Assembly: GCF_000718015.1 (NCBI RefSeq)
Contig: NZ_JODY01000002.1
Span: forward strand, 62,001 to 126,000
Source of the DNA: Streptomyces catenulae
Lineage (GTDB): Bacteria; Actinomycetota; Actinomycetes; Streptomycetales; Streptomycetaceae
Reading direction: 5' to 3'
Length of the DNA stretch: 64,000 nucleotides
Below, one piece after another: positions 44,103-52,704 of this stretch; positions within the stretch are counted from its first letter, which is position 1; every line of letters starts with the position of its first letter. The notes beneath the pieces were generated by a model. The model worked only from the letters and a program-made list of their open reading frames with translations. It had not been told where the DNA came from and ran no database searches. Both the position numbers and the translations under genes were made by a program.

Positions 44103-44141
44103 GGGCAACCGGCTTGCCCTGAGTATACTGGCTGCCAGCCA
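44103..44141 (+). promoter_or_regulatory. TetR-gene promoter with two candidate operators
   Basis: A -10 box TATACT sits at 44,124-44,129. It is flanked by a perfect palindrome GGGCAA-N5-TTGCCC (44,103-44,119) over the -35 zone, and by TGGCT-GCC-AGCCA (44,129-44,141) over the start-site zone. The placement fits autorepression by the TetR protein encoded 20 nt downstream. The -35 element itself is not convincing. Confidence 0.5.
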
Positions 44142-44161
44142 GCCAACGCAGGAGTTACAGC

Positions 44162-44851
44162 ATGTCCCCTCGCAGCGCATCGGTCAACGAAGAACTGCGG
44201 CGGCGTTCCCGCGAGCGGCTGCTCCAGGCGACGGTCGACCTCGTGGGCGAGCGCGGCTACGACGCCACCACCCTCGGCGACATCGCCCTCCGCGCGGGCA
44301 CCGCACGCGGTCTGGTCTCGTACTACTTCCCCGGCAAGCGTCAGCTGCTGCAGTCGGCCGTGCACCGCCTGATGCACCTCACCCTCCAGGAGGCGCTGGA
44401 GCGCGCACCGCGCCCCGAGGGCCCGGACGCCGGACGCGAGCTGCTGGCCCGCGCCATCGACGCGATCCTGGGCCTCACCCGCGACCATCCGCTGCTGATG
44501 CGCACCCACATGGCGGGCATCCTCACCGCCGACGGCTTCATCCAGTGCCCCGAGCAGCAACGGCTGGCGTATCTGCTGCGCGAAACCGTCATCGCCTACG
44601 GCTCCGCCGACCCGGACACCGACTACCCCCTGCTCCGCGCCCTTCTGATGGGCGCGGTCGTCCCCCTCCTCCTGCCCGGCGCCCCCACCCCGCTCCCCCG
44701 CCTGCGCGCGGAACTCTTCCAACGGTTCGCGCTCCACTGGCGGTCGGGTTTCCCGCCCGCGGACGGCCCTCCGGCGGAGAGCCCGGCGGAGGCCACGGCG
44801 GCGACGGCACGTGCCACCGCGCCGCAGGGTGAGGAGCGGGGCGACTCGTAG
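44162..44851 (+). CDS. TetR-family transcriptional regulator
   Basis: 229 residues from ATG 44,162, with GCAGGAG at 44,148-44,154. Residues ~13-60 form the TetR DNA-binding domain: R-x-x-L-L-Q-A-T, G-E-R-G-Y-D-A-T-T, then a recognition helix G-T-A-R-G-L-V-S-Y-Y-F and the usual P-G-K-R-x-L-L. The remaining ~150 residues are the helical ligand-binding and dimer domain, followed by an Ala/Thr/Glu-rich tail of ~35 residues. No obvious target enzyme gene is adjacent; the divergent neighbour is the sensor phosphatase. The ligand is not predictable. Palindromes around the promoter suggest it controls itself. Confidence 0.9.
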   Translation: MSPRSASVNEELRRRSRERLLQATVDLVGERGYDATTLGDIALRAGTARGLVSYYFPGKRQLLQSAVHRLMHLTLQEALERAPRPEGPDAGRELLARAIDAILGLTRDHPLLMRTHMAGILTADGFIQCPEQQRLAYLLRETVIAYGSADPDTDYPLLRALLMGAVVPLLLPGAPTPLPRLRAELFQRFALHWRSGFPPADGPPAESPAEATAATARATAPQGEERGDS

Positions 44852-44972
44852 CCCCGTAAGGGCAACCCCTGCGTGGCGGCTCCCCGGGGCCCGCGGGGCT
44901 TCCCGGATCTGCCGCCCGTACGGCCTCTCCCCGTGGGGCGCCCCGCCGCCTGGGTCCGTGAGGGGTGGACGG

Positions 44973-46292
44973 TCATCCCGGGCGCTTGTGGTGCCGGGGC
45001 GACAGCAGTCCCGCGTCGCGCGCCCCGGCGATCAGCCGCAGGGCGCGGCGCCGCCCGCGTCCGGTCGCGCTCATCACGGCTTCCACCGGGTCCCGGCCGT
45101 CCCGCTGCGCCGCCCGGTACGCCTCGGCCACCGCCTTGCTCCGATCCCCGCTGCGCCCCCGCAACGCCCGGCCTTCGGGGGCGGCGGACGGATCGGTGGG
45201 CGGGGACGCGTCATCGGTCCGGTCGGCGGCCGGAGCAGCGGGCCGGTCGGCGGGCTCGCCGGTGGCGTCGGGGGTCGGGGTTTCGGCGTCCGGTGCGGGG
45301 GATGGCGCCGGGGCCGCGTCGGCGGTCGGGGTGGCGGCCGGGTCGGGGTGGAGGTCGGCCGTCCAGGCCGGTGTGGGAGCGATCGGCGGTTCGGTGGTGG
45401 CGGTCGGCCCGGTGGCCGCGGCCGGTTCGGGGGCGGGTTCTGCCGTGGAGGCCGCCTCCGGCTCCGCCGTGGGGGCCACCGCCAGACCGGGCGCCGGGTC
45501 GGTGAGGGGGGCGTTCGCCGGGTCGGTGAGGGGGGCGTTCGCCGGGTCGGTGAGGAGGGGGTTCGCCGGGTCGGCGAGGGGGTCATTCGCCGGTGGCCCG
45601 GCCGGTGGCTCGGACGCCGGGTCCGGCGCCGTTTCCGCCGGTCGCTCCGTCGCTCCCTCCACCGCTTGCGCCGCTACCGGCTCGACGGTCGGGCCCTCCG
45701 GCAGCTCCGCCGCCCGTCCCGTGGCGGCGGGATCCGCATCGGGCCCGGTGGGCGGCGTAGCACCGCCCGTCTCCAGCCCGTCCGCGACGGAGGACGTGCC
45801 ACCGCACGCCCCGGACCGGCCGGAACCGCCGCTCCCCCGCGTGCCACCGTTCCGTGGTCCGGAGACGGCCGACGGGTCGGCGGTGGGTGCCGGGACGGGG
45901 CGGGCTCTGCGGGTGCGGCCGGTGGCGATGCGGCAGGCGTCGTCGAGCGGGCCCTCGATCCAGTGGGCGAGGGTGGCGAGCCCGCTGAGCGGCAGCGGCG
46001 GGTCGGCCCGCAGGTCCTCCACGGTGATGCCGTCGTCCTCCACGGTGACCAGCACATCGATCCGGGCACCGTCGGCAAATGTCAGCCGCGCGCTCACCCA
46101 GGGCTCCAGCGGATCCAGCCGGGGCGGCGCCTCGGCCGTCTCCAGGGGATGGCCCCCTTCCGGGTGGTCGTCCGCGCCCCTGCGGGGCGGCGCGGCCGAG
46201 CCGTGTCCGCGCAGTTCCCAGGCGGGCCAGTCGGCCCTCGCATCCTGAGCTTCATATCGTTCACTAACGGTATAAAAGTCGCTTTCCGACAC
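44973..46292 (-). CDS. DUF6214-like protein with a long low-complexity Pro/Ala/Thr middle
   Basis: 439 residues from GTG 46,292. The N-terminal ~130 residues look folded: W-P-A-W-E-L-R-G-H-G, then A-R-L-T-F-A-D-G-A-R-I-D-V-L-V, an E-D-D-G-I-T-V-E-D-L-R-A strand and W-I-E-G-P-L-D-D-A-C. I recall this pattern from a Streptomyces-only family (DUF6214), so the name is from memory. Residues ~150-370 are Pro/Ala/Thr/Asp-rich and disordered. The C-terminal ~60 residues are basic and helical (A-E-A-Y-R-A-A-Q-R-D-G-R-D-P-V-E-A-V), possibly nucleic-acid binding. No good Shine-Dalgarno precedes the GTG. A later GTG would remove the conserved N-terminus, so I keep this start. Function unknown. Confidence 0.65.
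   Translation of the reverse strand: MSESDFYTVSERYEAQDARADWPAWELRGHGSAAPPRRGADDHPEGGHPLETAEAPPRLDPLEPWVSARLTFADGARIDVLVTVEDDGITVEDLRADPPLPLSGLATLAHWIEGPLDDACRIATGRTRRARPVPAPTADPSAVSGPRNGGTRGSGGSGRSGACGGTSSVADGLETGGATPPTGPDADPAATGRAAELPEGPTVEPVAAQAVEGATERPAETAPDPASEPPAGPPANDPLADPANPLLTDPANAPLTDPANAPLTDPAPGLAVAPTAEPEAASTAEPAPEPAAATGPTATTEPPIAPTPAWTADLHPDPAATPTADAAPAPSPAPDAETPTPDATGEPADRPAAPAADRTDDASPPTDPSAAPEGRALRGRSGDRSKAVAEAYRAAQRDGRDPVEAVMSATGRGRRRALRLIAGARDAGLLSPRHHKRPG
45496..45591. repeat. Four 24-bp tandem repeats inside the DUF6214-like gene
   Basis: Two identical units (45,496-45,519 and 45,520-45,543) are followed by two diverged ones, ending at 45,591. They encode the octapeptide DPANAPLT and variants. 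Perfect identity of two copies suggests recent slippage, so copy number may vary between strains. Confidence 0.85.
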
Positions 46293-46478
46293 GGAGGAAA
46301 CCTAGCGTCCGCCCTGCCCGGCCCAGCCTCGCGGCACGCTCATCGCACCGGGTCTACCCCGATAGCGCAGCTCACTTCACCGGCGGAGTACGACTCACCT
46401 GCCCGGAGGCCCGCCACCTGCCGCCGTTCCCGGGGCCCGGCGGGGACGATCACCCACTCCTTCGGCGGTCCCGCCCGG

Positions 46479-46850
46479 TCACTCCCCGCCGAGCCGGTCG
46501 GCCTGGAGTCCGGCCGCGCGCAACACGCCCTCGATCAGTCCGGGGAAGAGCGCGTCGAGGTCCTCCGTGCGCAGGGCGTTCATCTTCGCCGTGCCCCGGT
46601 AGATCTGCTGGATGACGCCGTTCTCGCGCAGGACGCGGAAGTGGTGGGTACAGGTGGAGCGGCTCACCGGCAGCTCGATGTCCGCGCAGTTCAGCTCGGT
46701 GCGCACGGCCGCGAGACGGCAGACGATCCGCAGCCGCATCGGGTCGGCGAGGGCGTGCAGCACCTCGGCGAGGCGGATGTCCTCGCGGCGCGGGTGCTCC
46801 AGTGCGCGCGTGCCGGTCGCGGTGCCGGCGGACGGCGTCTCGGTCGGCAT
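46479..46850 (-). CDS. ArsR-type winged-helix regulator
   Basis: 123 residues from ATG 46,850, with an AGGAG six bases upstream on the minus strand. The core (~22-95) is an ArsR-like winged helix: H-A-L-A-D-P-M-R-L-R-I-V, then a helix-turn-helix with L-P-V-S-R-S-T-C-T-H-H-F-R-V-L-R-E-N-G-V-I, then a wing. Two Cys residues (one before and one in the recognition region) are present but not in a classic C-x-C metal site, so redox or metal sensing is only possible. It resembles the subgroup often found controlling transporters or oxidoreductases, but no such gene is next to it. A palindrome in its leader suggests self-control. Confidence 0.85.
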   Translation of the reverse strand: MPTETPSAGTATGTRALEHPRREDIRLAEVLHALADPMRLRIVCRLAAVRTELNCADIELPVSRSTCTHHFRVLRENGVIQQIYRGTAKMNALRTEDLDALFPGLIEGVLRAAGLQADRLGGE

Positions 46851-46873
46851 GGCGGCTCCTGACGTGCGGCGCG

Positions 46874-46932
46874 ATGAACGGCGGGCCGGTGCCCCACCGG
46901 CGTTCATTGTACGAGGAACATCGTCATTCCAA
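46874..46932 (-). promoter_or_regulatory. Promoter and candidate operator of the ArsR-type gene
   Basis: On the minus strand, TTGGAA (46,932-46,927) and TACAAT (46,911-46,906) form a -35/-10 pair with 15-bp spacing. An inverted repeat ATGAACG (46,874-46,880) / CGTTCAT (46,901-46,907), with an inner CCGGTG/CACCGG stem, overlaps the -10 and the expected start site. This is a natural place for self-repression. Confidence 0.5.
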
Positions 46933-47060
46933 GGTCGTCGCCCGGGGCCAATTCCCCGCACCGGCCGCTCCGTAGCTCCCCGCGCGCCGCCCCGGCCACC
47001 CGTGAGACAACGGAGAAGGGACAACGCCACCGTCCACGCGGGAGAGCCGGAGGTGCAGGC

Positions 47061-47717
47061 ATGAGCCGGAAGCGCGATCGGGACGTGGCCGGGGCCCTGC
47101 TGGAGCGGCACGGTACGACCTATGCGGCGGAGGCGGGCGTCCGGCTGCGGGACACACCCCAGCCGCTCTACCAGCTCCTGGTGCTGGCGTTGCTGCTCAG
47201 CGCCCGGATCCGGGCCTCGGTCGCGGTGGCGGCGGCCCGCGAACTCTTCGCCGCCGGGATGCGGACGCCCCGGTCGATGGCCGAAGCCACCTGGCAACAG
47301 CGCGTCGACGCCCTGGGCGAGGGCGGCTACCGCCGCTACGACGAGCGGACGGCCACCCAACTCGGCTCCGGCGCGACGCTCCTGACCGACTCCTACGGCG
47401 GCGATCTGCGGCGGATGCGGGACGCGGCCGAGGGCGACCGCTCCGCGCTGAGCGAGGCGTTGCAGGAGGTCCCCGGCATCGGTCCGGCCGGAGCCGCGAT
47501 CTTCCTCCGGGAGGCCCAGGGGGTGTGGCCCGCCCTCGCGCCGTTCCTCGACACCAAGGCGCTCCAGGGCGCCGAACGGCTCGGGCTCCCCCAGGACCCC
47601 GACCGGCTGGCCGCGCTCGTCCCGGACGAAGACCTCGCCACGTTCGCCGCCGCCCTCGTCCGGGCGGCCCTCGACGCCCATGTGGTCGACGACGTACGGG
47701 ACGCCTGTGACGGGTGA
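47061..47717 (+). CDS. Endonuclease III-like HhH protein without catalytic Lys and Fe-S motif
   Basis: 218 residues from ATG 47,061, preceded by GGAGG. It has the all-helical HhH-GPD fold: L-L-V-L-A-L-L-L-S-A-R-I early on, a helix-hairpin-helix V-P-G-I-G-P-A-G-A-A near residue 138, and an Asp in F-L-D-T-K that aligns with the essential Asp of Nth. In Nth the hairpin carries the catalytic Lys (L-P-G-V-G-x-K); here the position is not Lys. The four-Cys iron-sulfur loop at the C-terminus is also absent. It may be a monofunctional base glycosylase or a DNA-binding relative, not a bifunctional AP lyase. Its stop is 35 bp from the convergent xfp stop. Confidence 0.75.
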   Translation: MSRKRDRDVAGALLERHGTTYAAEAGVRLRDTPQPLYQLLVLALLLSARIRASVAVAAARELFAAGMRTPRSMAEATWQQRVDALGEGGYRRYDERTATQLGSGATLLTDSYGGDLRRMRDAAEGDRSALSEALQEVPGIGPAGAAIFLREAQGVWPALAPFLDTKALQGAERLGLPQDPDRLAALVPDEDLATFAAALVRAALDAHVVDDVRDACDG

Positions 47718-47752
47718 GCCGATCGCGCGGCCACCGCTGCAGGGCAGGGCCC

Positions 47753-50302
47753 TCATGTGCCCGCCTCGTCCCAGGTCCAGTCGGCGACCTCCGGCAGATC
47801 CGTGCCGTGGCGGCGGGTCCAGGCGTGGTGGCGGGTGCGGGCATCGGCCATCGCCTGGCGTACCGCGACGGCGCGGACGCCGAGCCCCGGCACCCGGTCC
47901 ACCACGTCCATGACCAGCCGGAACCGGTCGAGGTCGTTACGGACCACCATGTCGAACGGCGTGGTCGTCGTCCCCTCCTCCTGATAGCCGCGCACATGGA
48001 GATGCTCGTGTCCGGTCCGCCGGTACGTCAGCCGGTGGATCAGCCAGGGGTAACCGTGGTACGCGAAGATCACCGGCCGGTCGGGGGTGAACACCGCGTC
48101 GTACTCGGCGTCCGGCATCCCGTGCGGATGGGCGTCGCGCGGCAGCAGCCGGGCCGGATCGACGACATTGACGACCCGGACCGCCAGGTCGGGCAGGTGA
48201 CGGCGGAGCAGCCAGGCGGCGGCCAGGGTCTCCTGGGTGGGCACATCGCCCGCACAGGCCAGCACCACGTCCGGCGCGCGGCTGCCGTCCTCCGTCCCGG
48301 CCCACTCCCAGACGCCGACGCCCCGCGCGCAGTGCGCCCGGGCCTCCTCCAGCGTCAGCCAGTCGAACGTCGGCTGTTTGCCCGCCACGATCACATTGAC
48401 GTAGTCGCGGGAGCGCAGGGCGTGGTCCGCGACGGAGAGCAGCGTGTTGGTGTCCGGCGGGAGGTAGACCCGGACGACCTCGGGGCTCTTGTTCAGGACG
48501 TGGTCGACGAATCCGGGGTCCTGGTGGGAGAAACCGTTGTGGTCCTGGCGCCAGACGTGCGAGCTGAGCAGGTAGTTCAGCGAGGCGACGGGGCGGCGCC
48601 AGGGCAGTCGGCGGGCGGTGCGCAGCCATTTGATGTGCTGGTTGACCATCGAGTCCACGATGTGCGCGAACGCCTCGTAGCTCGCGAACAGCCCGTGTCT
48701 GCCGGTGAGCAGATACCCCTCCAGCCATCCCTGGCACAGATGCTCCGACAGCACCTCCATCACCCGGCCGTCGCGCGCCAGATGCTCATCGGTCGGGAGC
48801 GTCTCCGCCTGCCACGCCTTCGCGGTCGCACCGTAGAGCGCCTGGAGGCGGTTGGACGCGGTCTCGTCCGGGCCGACGACGCGGAAGTCGCGGCGCGTGG
48901 CCGTCGCCGCCATCACGCCTTCGAGGAGTTCGCCGAGGACGCGCGTCGGCTCGTGCGTCCGCCGCCCCGGGGCCTCGACGTCGACGGCGTACTCCTCCAG
49001 CGGCGGAATCGGCAGGTCACGCAGGAGCAGCCCGCCGTTGGCGTGCGGGGAGGCGCCCAAGCGGCGGTTGCCCTCCGGGACGTGCGCCAGCACCTCCGGA
49101 CGCGGCCGCCCGTCCTCGTCGAACAGCTCGCCCGGACGGTAGGAGCGGAGCCAGGACTCCAGTTGCCGCAGGTGGGCGGGGTCCTCGCGGACGGCGGGGA
49201 GCGGCACCTGATGGGCGCGCCAGGTGCCCTCGACCGGCACTCCGTCGACCTCACGCGGACCGGTCCACCCCTTGGGCGTACGGAGCACGATCATCGGCCA
49301 GCGGGGCCGGTCTCCGCCGCCGTCCGCGCGGGCCGTGTGCTGGATCGCGGCGATGCGGTCGAGGGCGCGGTCCAGGGCGGCGGCCATCGCCTGGTGCACC
49401 GGGCCCGGTTCGTCGCCCGTGACGTACAGCGGCTCATGGCCGTAGCCGCGCAGCAAGGCGTCCAGTTCCGCCTCGGGGATGCGGGCGAGGACGGTCGGGT
49501 TGGCGATCTTGTAGCCGTTGAGGTGCAGGATCGGCAGGACGGCGCCGTCGTGCACCGGATCGAGAAACTTGTTGGCGTGCCAGGACGCGGCGAGCGGCCC
49601 CGTCTCCGCCTCACCGTCACCGATGACACAGGCGACGGCCAGCCCCGGGTTGTCGAACGCCGCCCCGTACGCATGCGTCAGCGCGTACCCCAGCTCACCC
49701 CCCTCGTGCAGCGAACCGGGTGTCTCCGGCGCGACATGGCTGGGCACGCCCCCGGGGAACGAGAACTGCCGGAACAACTCCGCCATCCCCGCCGCGTCCC
49801 GGCTCACGTCCGGATAGGTCTCGGAGTACGAACCGTCCAGCCAGGACTGCGCCAGCACCGCCGGACCACCGTGGCCCGGTCCCCAGACGCAGACGGCGTC
49901 CAGCTCCCGCGCCTTGATCACACGGTTGAGGTGGGTGTGGACAAGGGTGAGGCCGGGCGAGGTGCCCCAGTGCCCGAGCAGCCGGGGCTTGATGTGCTCG
50001 GGCCGCAACGGCTCGCTGAGCAGCGGATTCCCCCGAAGGTAGATCTGCCCGGCCGCCAGGTAGTTGGCGGCCCGCCATTGCGCATCCAACTGCGCCAGAT
50101 CGGTGGGCGAGAGAGCGGCGGGGGCGCTCGGGGCGAGGTCGCGGCGGGTGGAGGTGGAGGGGGAAGTGGTGGCGGGCGGCGGATCCGGGGCGCCGGAGGT
50201 TCCGGCGGGAGCCGTGCGCGCCACGCTGCCCGTGGAGCCCTCGGTCGGCGCAGAACCGGAGCCGGAGCCGATGGGGTCGGCCGGGTCGGTGGGGTGGGAC
50301 AT
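47753..50302 (-). CDS. xfp: Xylulose-5-phosphate/fructose-6-phosphate phosphoketolase
   Basis: 849 residues from ATG 50,302, with an AGGAG eight bases upstream on the minus strand. The enzyme splits xylulose-5-P or fructose-6-P with phosphate to acetyl-phosphate plus glyceraldehyde-3-P or erythrose-4-P, using thiamine diphosphate. Family blocks are clear: W-G-P-G-H-G-G-P, a run S-F-P-G-G-V-P-S-H, the ThDP/Mg motif [13 protein letters not shown], then [11 protein letters not shown], and S-Y-E-A-F in the second half. The first ~60 residues are a Ser/Thr/Pro-rich extension not needed for the fold. Residue 66 onward starts the conserved part, so a shorter form is possible. No acetate kinase gene is adjacent. 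Confidence 0.95.
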   Translation of the reverse strand: MSHPTDPADPIGSGSGSAPTEGSTGSVARTAPAGTSGAPDPPPATTSPSTSTRRDLAPSAPAALSPTDLAQLDAQWRAANYLAAGQIYLRGNPLLSEPLRPEHIKPRLLGHWGTSPGLTLVHTHLNRVIKARELDAVCVWGPGHGGPAVLAQSWLDGSYSETYPDVSRDAAGMAELFRQFSFPGGVPSHVAPETPGSLHEGGELGYALTHAYGAAFDNPGLAVACVIGDGEAETGPLAASWHANKFLDPVHDGAVLPILHLNGYKIANPTVLARIPEAELDALLRGYGHEPLYVTGDEPGPVHQAMAAALDRALDRIAAIQHTARADGGGDRPRWPMIVLRTPKGWTGPREVDGVPVEGTWRAHQVPLPAVREDPAHLRQLESWLRSYRPGELFDEDGRPRPEVLAHVPEGNRRLGASPHANGGLLLRDLPIPPLEEYAVDVEAPGRRTHEPTRVLGELLEGVMAATATRRDFRVVGPDETASNRLQALYGATAKAWQAETLPTDEHLARDGRVMEVLSEHLCQGWLEGYLLTGRHGLFASYEAFAHIVDSMVNQHIKWLRTARRLPWRRPVASLNYLLSSHVWRQDHNGFSHQDPGFVDHVLNKSPEVVRVYLPPDTNTLLSVADHALRSRDYVNVIVAGKQPTFDWLTLEEARAHCARGVGVWEWAGTEDGSRAPDVVLACAGDVPTQETLAAAWLLRRHLPDLAVRVVNVVDPARLLPRDAHPHGMPDAEYDAVFTPDRPVIFAYHGYPWLIHRLTYRRTGHEHLHVRGYQEEGTTTTPFDMVVRNDLDRFRLVMDVVDRVPGLGVRAVAVRQAMADARTRHHAWTRRHGTDLPEVADWTWDEAGT

Positions 50303-50420
50303 CCGGGTCTCCTTGGTCGGACGGGGCGCGGGCCGAGGGCGTACGGGCGGGCGACAGTTCGTGGCGGGTCGAGTGCGGTCCGTGGTGGCCGCCGGGCGGA
50401 CGTCTCCGGGGCCCTGTGTC

Positions 50421-50723
50421 GTGGGTCGGTGTGGTGGGTCGGTGTGGTGGGTCGGTGTGTGGTTGTCCGGTGCCCGGGGCGCACTCCTCGTGCACCGGGT
50501 CGGTCGCTGACGCCCGGCGGGGCTTCCCTTACGAGGATTCCGGCGAAGCCACGAGCGCGCCTGCCGGAAACCTCGCTGCGGGAGCGGGGTGCGGCGCCGG
50601 GAGAGGTGCCCGCCGGGGCGGGTCGGGGACGACGGCTCCGAGGCGTCGGATCCAGACGTCGCCTCACGGGCTCGGGTCGGTCTCTGCTCGGTCAGGTCTG
50701 TCTGCCCGGTCAGGTCTGTCTGC
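50421..50723. repeat. Short tandem repeats in the 673-bp gap upstream of xfp
   Basis: The gap 50,303-50,975 has no supported gene. It holds three perfect 13-bp units GTGGGTCGGTGTG (50,421-50,459) and two copies of a 17-bp unit CGGTCAGGTCTGTCTGC (50,689-50,705 and 50,707-50,723). The xfp promoter must lie here, but I could not identify a -10/-35 pair. Confidence 0.75.
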
Positions 50724-50975
50724 GCTGTCAGGCATGGCTATGTCTCAGATAGCTCGGAGCGCTTCCGCCTCAAGCCGATCGGTACGCACGCGCCTGTCCG
50801 ACCGGCCGGTACATGTCCGTCGCAAGCTCCCTCCCGTACCCGTCCACCCCAAGCTGGTGGGCGTACGCGTCCATCTCAGGCCGATCCGTGGACGTCCGCC
50901 CAGGCCGGGTCGATCCGCAGCCGTCCGGGAGCGGTCGTTGCAGGTCCCGCCCGTTCCGACCGGTCCAGGGCCACC

Positions 50976-51155
50976 TCAGTCCGGGGGCTCCTGCGGGGCG
51001 GCGTCAGGGTCGGCGTCCGGTCGGGGCTCCGGGTGGGGCTCCTCCGGTGGCTCGGGTTCTGCCGGTATCGGTCCTTGCGGCTGAGGGTCCCTGGGTACCG
51101 GGCCTGGTCTGTCGGGCGTGGGCCCGGATCGTTCGGAGGCTGAGTCGGTCGTCAT
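50976..51155 (-). CDS. Small proline-rich acidic protein, hypothetical
   Basis: 59 residues from ATG 51,155, preceded by AAGGAG with 5-nt spacing on the minus strand. That is a better ribosome site than several neighbours have. The sequence is almost entirely Pro, Glu, Asp, Arg and Gly, with many P-E-P and P-x-P steps, no hydrophobic core and no signal peptide. It would be disordered. Similar short proline-rich peptides are common in Streptomyces with unknown role. Composition alone could produce such a frame by chance, so confidence is moderate. Confidence 0.45.
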   Translation of the reverse strand: MTTDSASERSGPTPDRPGPVPRDPQPQGPIPAEPEPPEEPHPEPRPDADPDAAPQEPPD

Positions 51156-51327
51156 CGTCGCTCCTTCTTCCCTGGGCCTCATCGGAACCACCGTGGAGAG
51201 GCACCTTCTGACGGGTACCACGGCGCGCGTCCCGCCGCCCGGCACGGCCACCCGACTGCCTGCCTCACCCGCCGCGCGCCGGGTGAGGGGCGCTTCGACT
51301 CGCTCCAGGTACCCGGCTCCGACGTAT

Positions 51328-52434
51328 TCAGTCGGTCGCGGTTCCGGCCTCGGTCGCGGTCTCGGCCGGGTGTGCCCGGCCTGGGCTCCGGCCGTCGGTG
51401 TGCCTGCTGGGTGCCGGGGCGGTCGGCAGACCTATCGGGTTGGGGAACGGCAGGAGTTTGGTGGCGAGGACACGGTGGGTGACGGGCCGCAGGTCCCGGA
51501 GGAGTTGTTCGGTGTCTGCGGCGGTGAGGGGGCGGAGCAGGCGGGCCGCGAGGGCGTCGGTGCGGTCCTCGATCTCGGTCCGTTCCGCGGCGCCCCGGGC
51601 GGTCGCCGCGCCCCCGCTGTCGACCAGGCCCCGCGTGCCCAGGCGTGCCGTCGCGACGGCCCACTCCTCCTCGGTCCAGCCTCGGTCCCGGCGCATCGTC
51701 TCCGCGGGGACGAGACCGCAGGCGACGGCCAGGACCAGGGGTTCGCAGCCGGTGAGTCCGTGCTCGGCGAGGACGGCGAGGTGGGCGTCGCCGCGGAATT
51801 CGCGCAGGGCGGTGGCCAGTTGCCACAGGTCCTCGACCGGGTCGGCGCGGTCGCAGAGCGCCTGGTTCGCGGCGAACAGCGGCCGGGCGGCTCTCGGGGC
51901 ATCGTCGACCATGGCTCTGAGGGCGGGGGCCACCTTCGCGACGGATGCCTCGATCGCCGGGTCGGCGGCCCGCAGTGCGTCGGCGGCGCAGCGGGCGCGG
52001 GCGTCGAGGATCCGCTCCGGGCCGACGATGTCCCAGGCGGCCGGGAGAGCGCGGGCCGTCATGGCGGGGGCGAACAGGCCCAGCAGTTCGGTGGCCAGCG
52101 GGGCGGACACGGCGCCCACGGGGGCGGTGCGGGCGGCGAAGTAGCCCATCCAGAAGCCCTTGAGGCCGAGGGCCTTTCCGAGGCCGCGGCAGGTGGCGTC
52201 GAAGTAGGTGACGGCGTGCAGCGGTTCGGTCAGGTGCCAGAGCGTCCGCGCGGCGGCGCCCGCCTCCGCTCCGGCGTCCGGCCGGGGCCCTCGCTCCGTC
52301 CGGCCCGCCGCCCGGTCGTGGTGTGCGTTTCTTTCCTGTCCCTCGGTCCGGTCGTGGATTCGACCGCGGCCCTGCACCTGCCCCTGCACTTCTCCCCCGC
52401 CCTTCTTCCTTGCTGCGATGTGTGTGCCGCTCAT
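51328..52434 (-). CDS. SCO6745-type helical protein with winged-helix-like C-terminus
   Basis: 368 residues from ATG 52,434. The conserved part starts near residue 62: R-T-L-W-H-L-T-E-P-L-H-A-V-T-Y-F, then G-L-K-G-F-W-M-G-Y-F-A-A-R-T-A-P and F-A-P-A-M-T-A-R-A-L-P. Toward the end, G-W-T-E-E-E-W-A-x-A-x-x-R-L-G-T-R-G-L-V-D, followed by I-E-x-R-T-D-A-L-A, recalls a MarR-like winged helix. I recall this as an actinobacterial family named after SCO6745; its function is unknown to me. The first ~60 residues are Gln/Arg/Gly-rich and the start codon lacks a good Shine-Dalgarno, so the true start may be downstream. The last ~35 residues are disordered. Confidence 0.7.
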   Translation of the reverse strand: MSGTHIAARKKGGGEVQGQVQGRGRIHDRTEGQERNAHHDRAAGRTERGPRPDAGAEAGAAARTLWHLTEPLHAVTYFDATCRGLGKALGLKGFWMGYFAARTAPVGAVSAPLATELLGLFAPAMTARALPAAWDIVGPERILDARARCAADALRAADPAIEASVAKVAPALRAMVDDAPRAARPLFAANQALCDRADPVEDLWQLATALREFRGDAHLAVLAEHGLTGCEPLVLAVACGLVPAETMRRDRGWTEEEWAVATARLGTRGLVDSGGAATARGAAERTEIEDRTDALAARLLRPLTAADTEQLLRDLRPVTHRVLATKLLPFPNPIGLPTAPAPSRHTDGRSPGRAHPAETATEAGTATD

Positions 52435-52542
52435 TGCTGCTGCGGTGTGACGCGCGTTGCGTCGTCGACGTGGCGAACGCTACCGCCGCGTAGGGCGTGC
52501 GGGCAGGGGGTTCGAGCAAGGTCAGGGGTTGATCGGGGAGAT

Positions 52543-52583
52543 CCCTGAGCGATCACGGATAGTCACCCTCCGTGATCTCAGGG
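52543..52583. terminator. Hairpin between the sigma-factor and SCO6745-type genes
   Basis: Inner arms GATCACGGA (52,551-52,559) and TCCGTGATC (52,569-52,577), plus outer arms CCCTGA (52,543-52,548) and TCAGGG (52,578-52,583), with a two-base bulge and a 9-nt loop. It lies about 120 nt after the sigma stop and about 110 nt before the next start. It could be a second terminator or a leader element. Confidence 0.55.
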
Positions 52584-52642
52584 GGAATTCAGGTGCTCGG
52601 CGGGAACCAACCGTGACGGCCGGACGCGGAGCGTCATCGGAC

Positions 52643-52674
52643 CTCGGCCCCGGGGCTCGACCCCGGGCGCCGAG
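52643..52674 (-). terminator. Terminator hairpin of the sigma-factor gene
   Basis: Arms CTCGGC and CCCGGGG (52,643-52,655) pair with CCCCGGG and GCCGAG (52,661-52,674), with one bulged base and a CTCGA loop, 31 nt after the sigma stop. A further 9-bp pair CCGTGACCG (52,675-52,683) / CGGTCACGG (52,702-52,710) overlaps the stop codon itself. Confidence 0.65.
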
Positions 52675-52704
52675 CCGTGACCGACGGCCGCTCGCGGATG
52701 CCGG

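Noticed and set aside
44811..46862. Plus-strand ORF of 683 codons over the DUF6214-like and ArsR-type genes
   Set aside because: Gly/Arg-repeat composition and no domain; both minus-strand genes are better supported.
46479..47756. Long form of the ArsR-type gene (425 codons) reaching into the EndoIII-like gene
   Set aside because: The extension is a shadow of the plus-strand gene; ATG 46,850 has AGGAG and gives a normal-length regulator.
47714..50752. Plus-strand ORF of 1,012 codons opposite xfp
   Set aside because: Phosphoketolase on the minus strand is unambiguous.
50416..51084. Plus-strand ORF in the xfp upstream region
   Set aside because: Ser/Arg/Gly repeats reflect the DNA repeats; no ribosome site and no recognisable fold.
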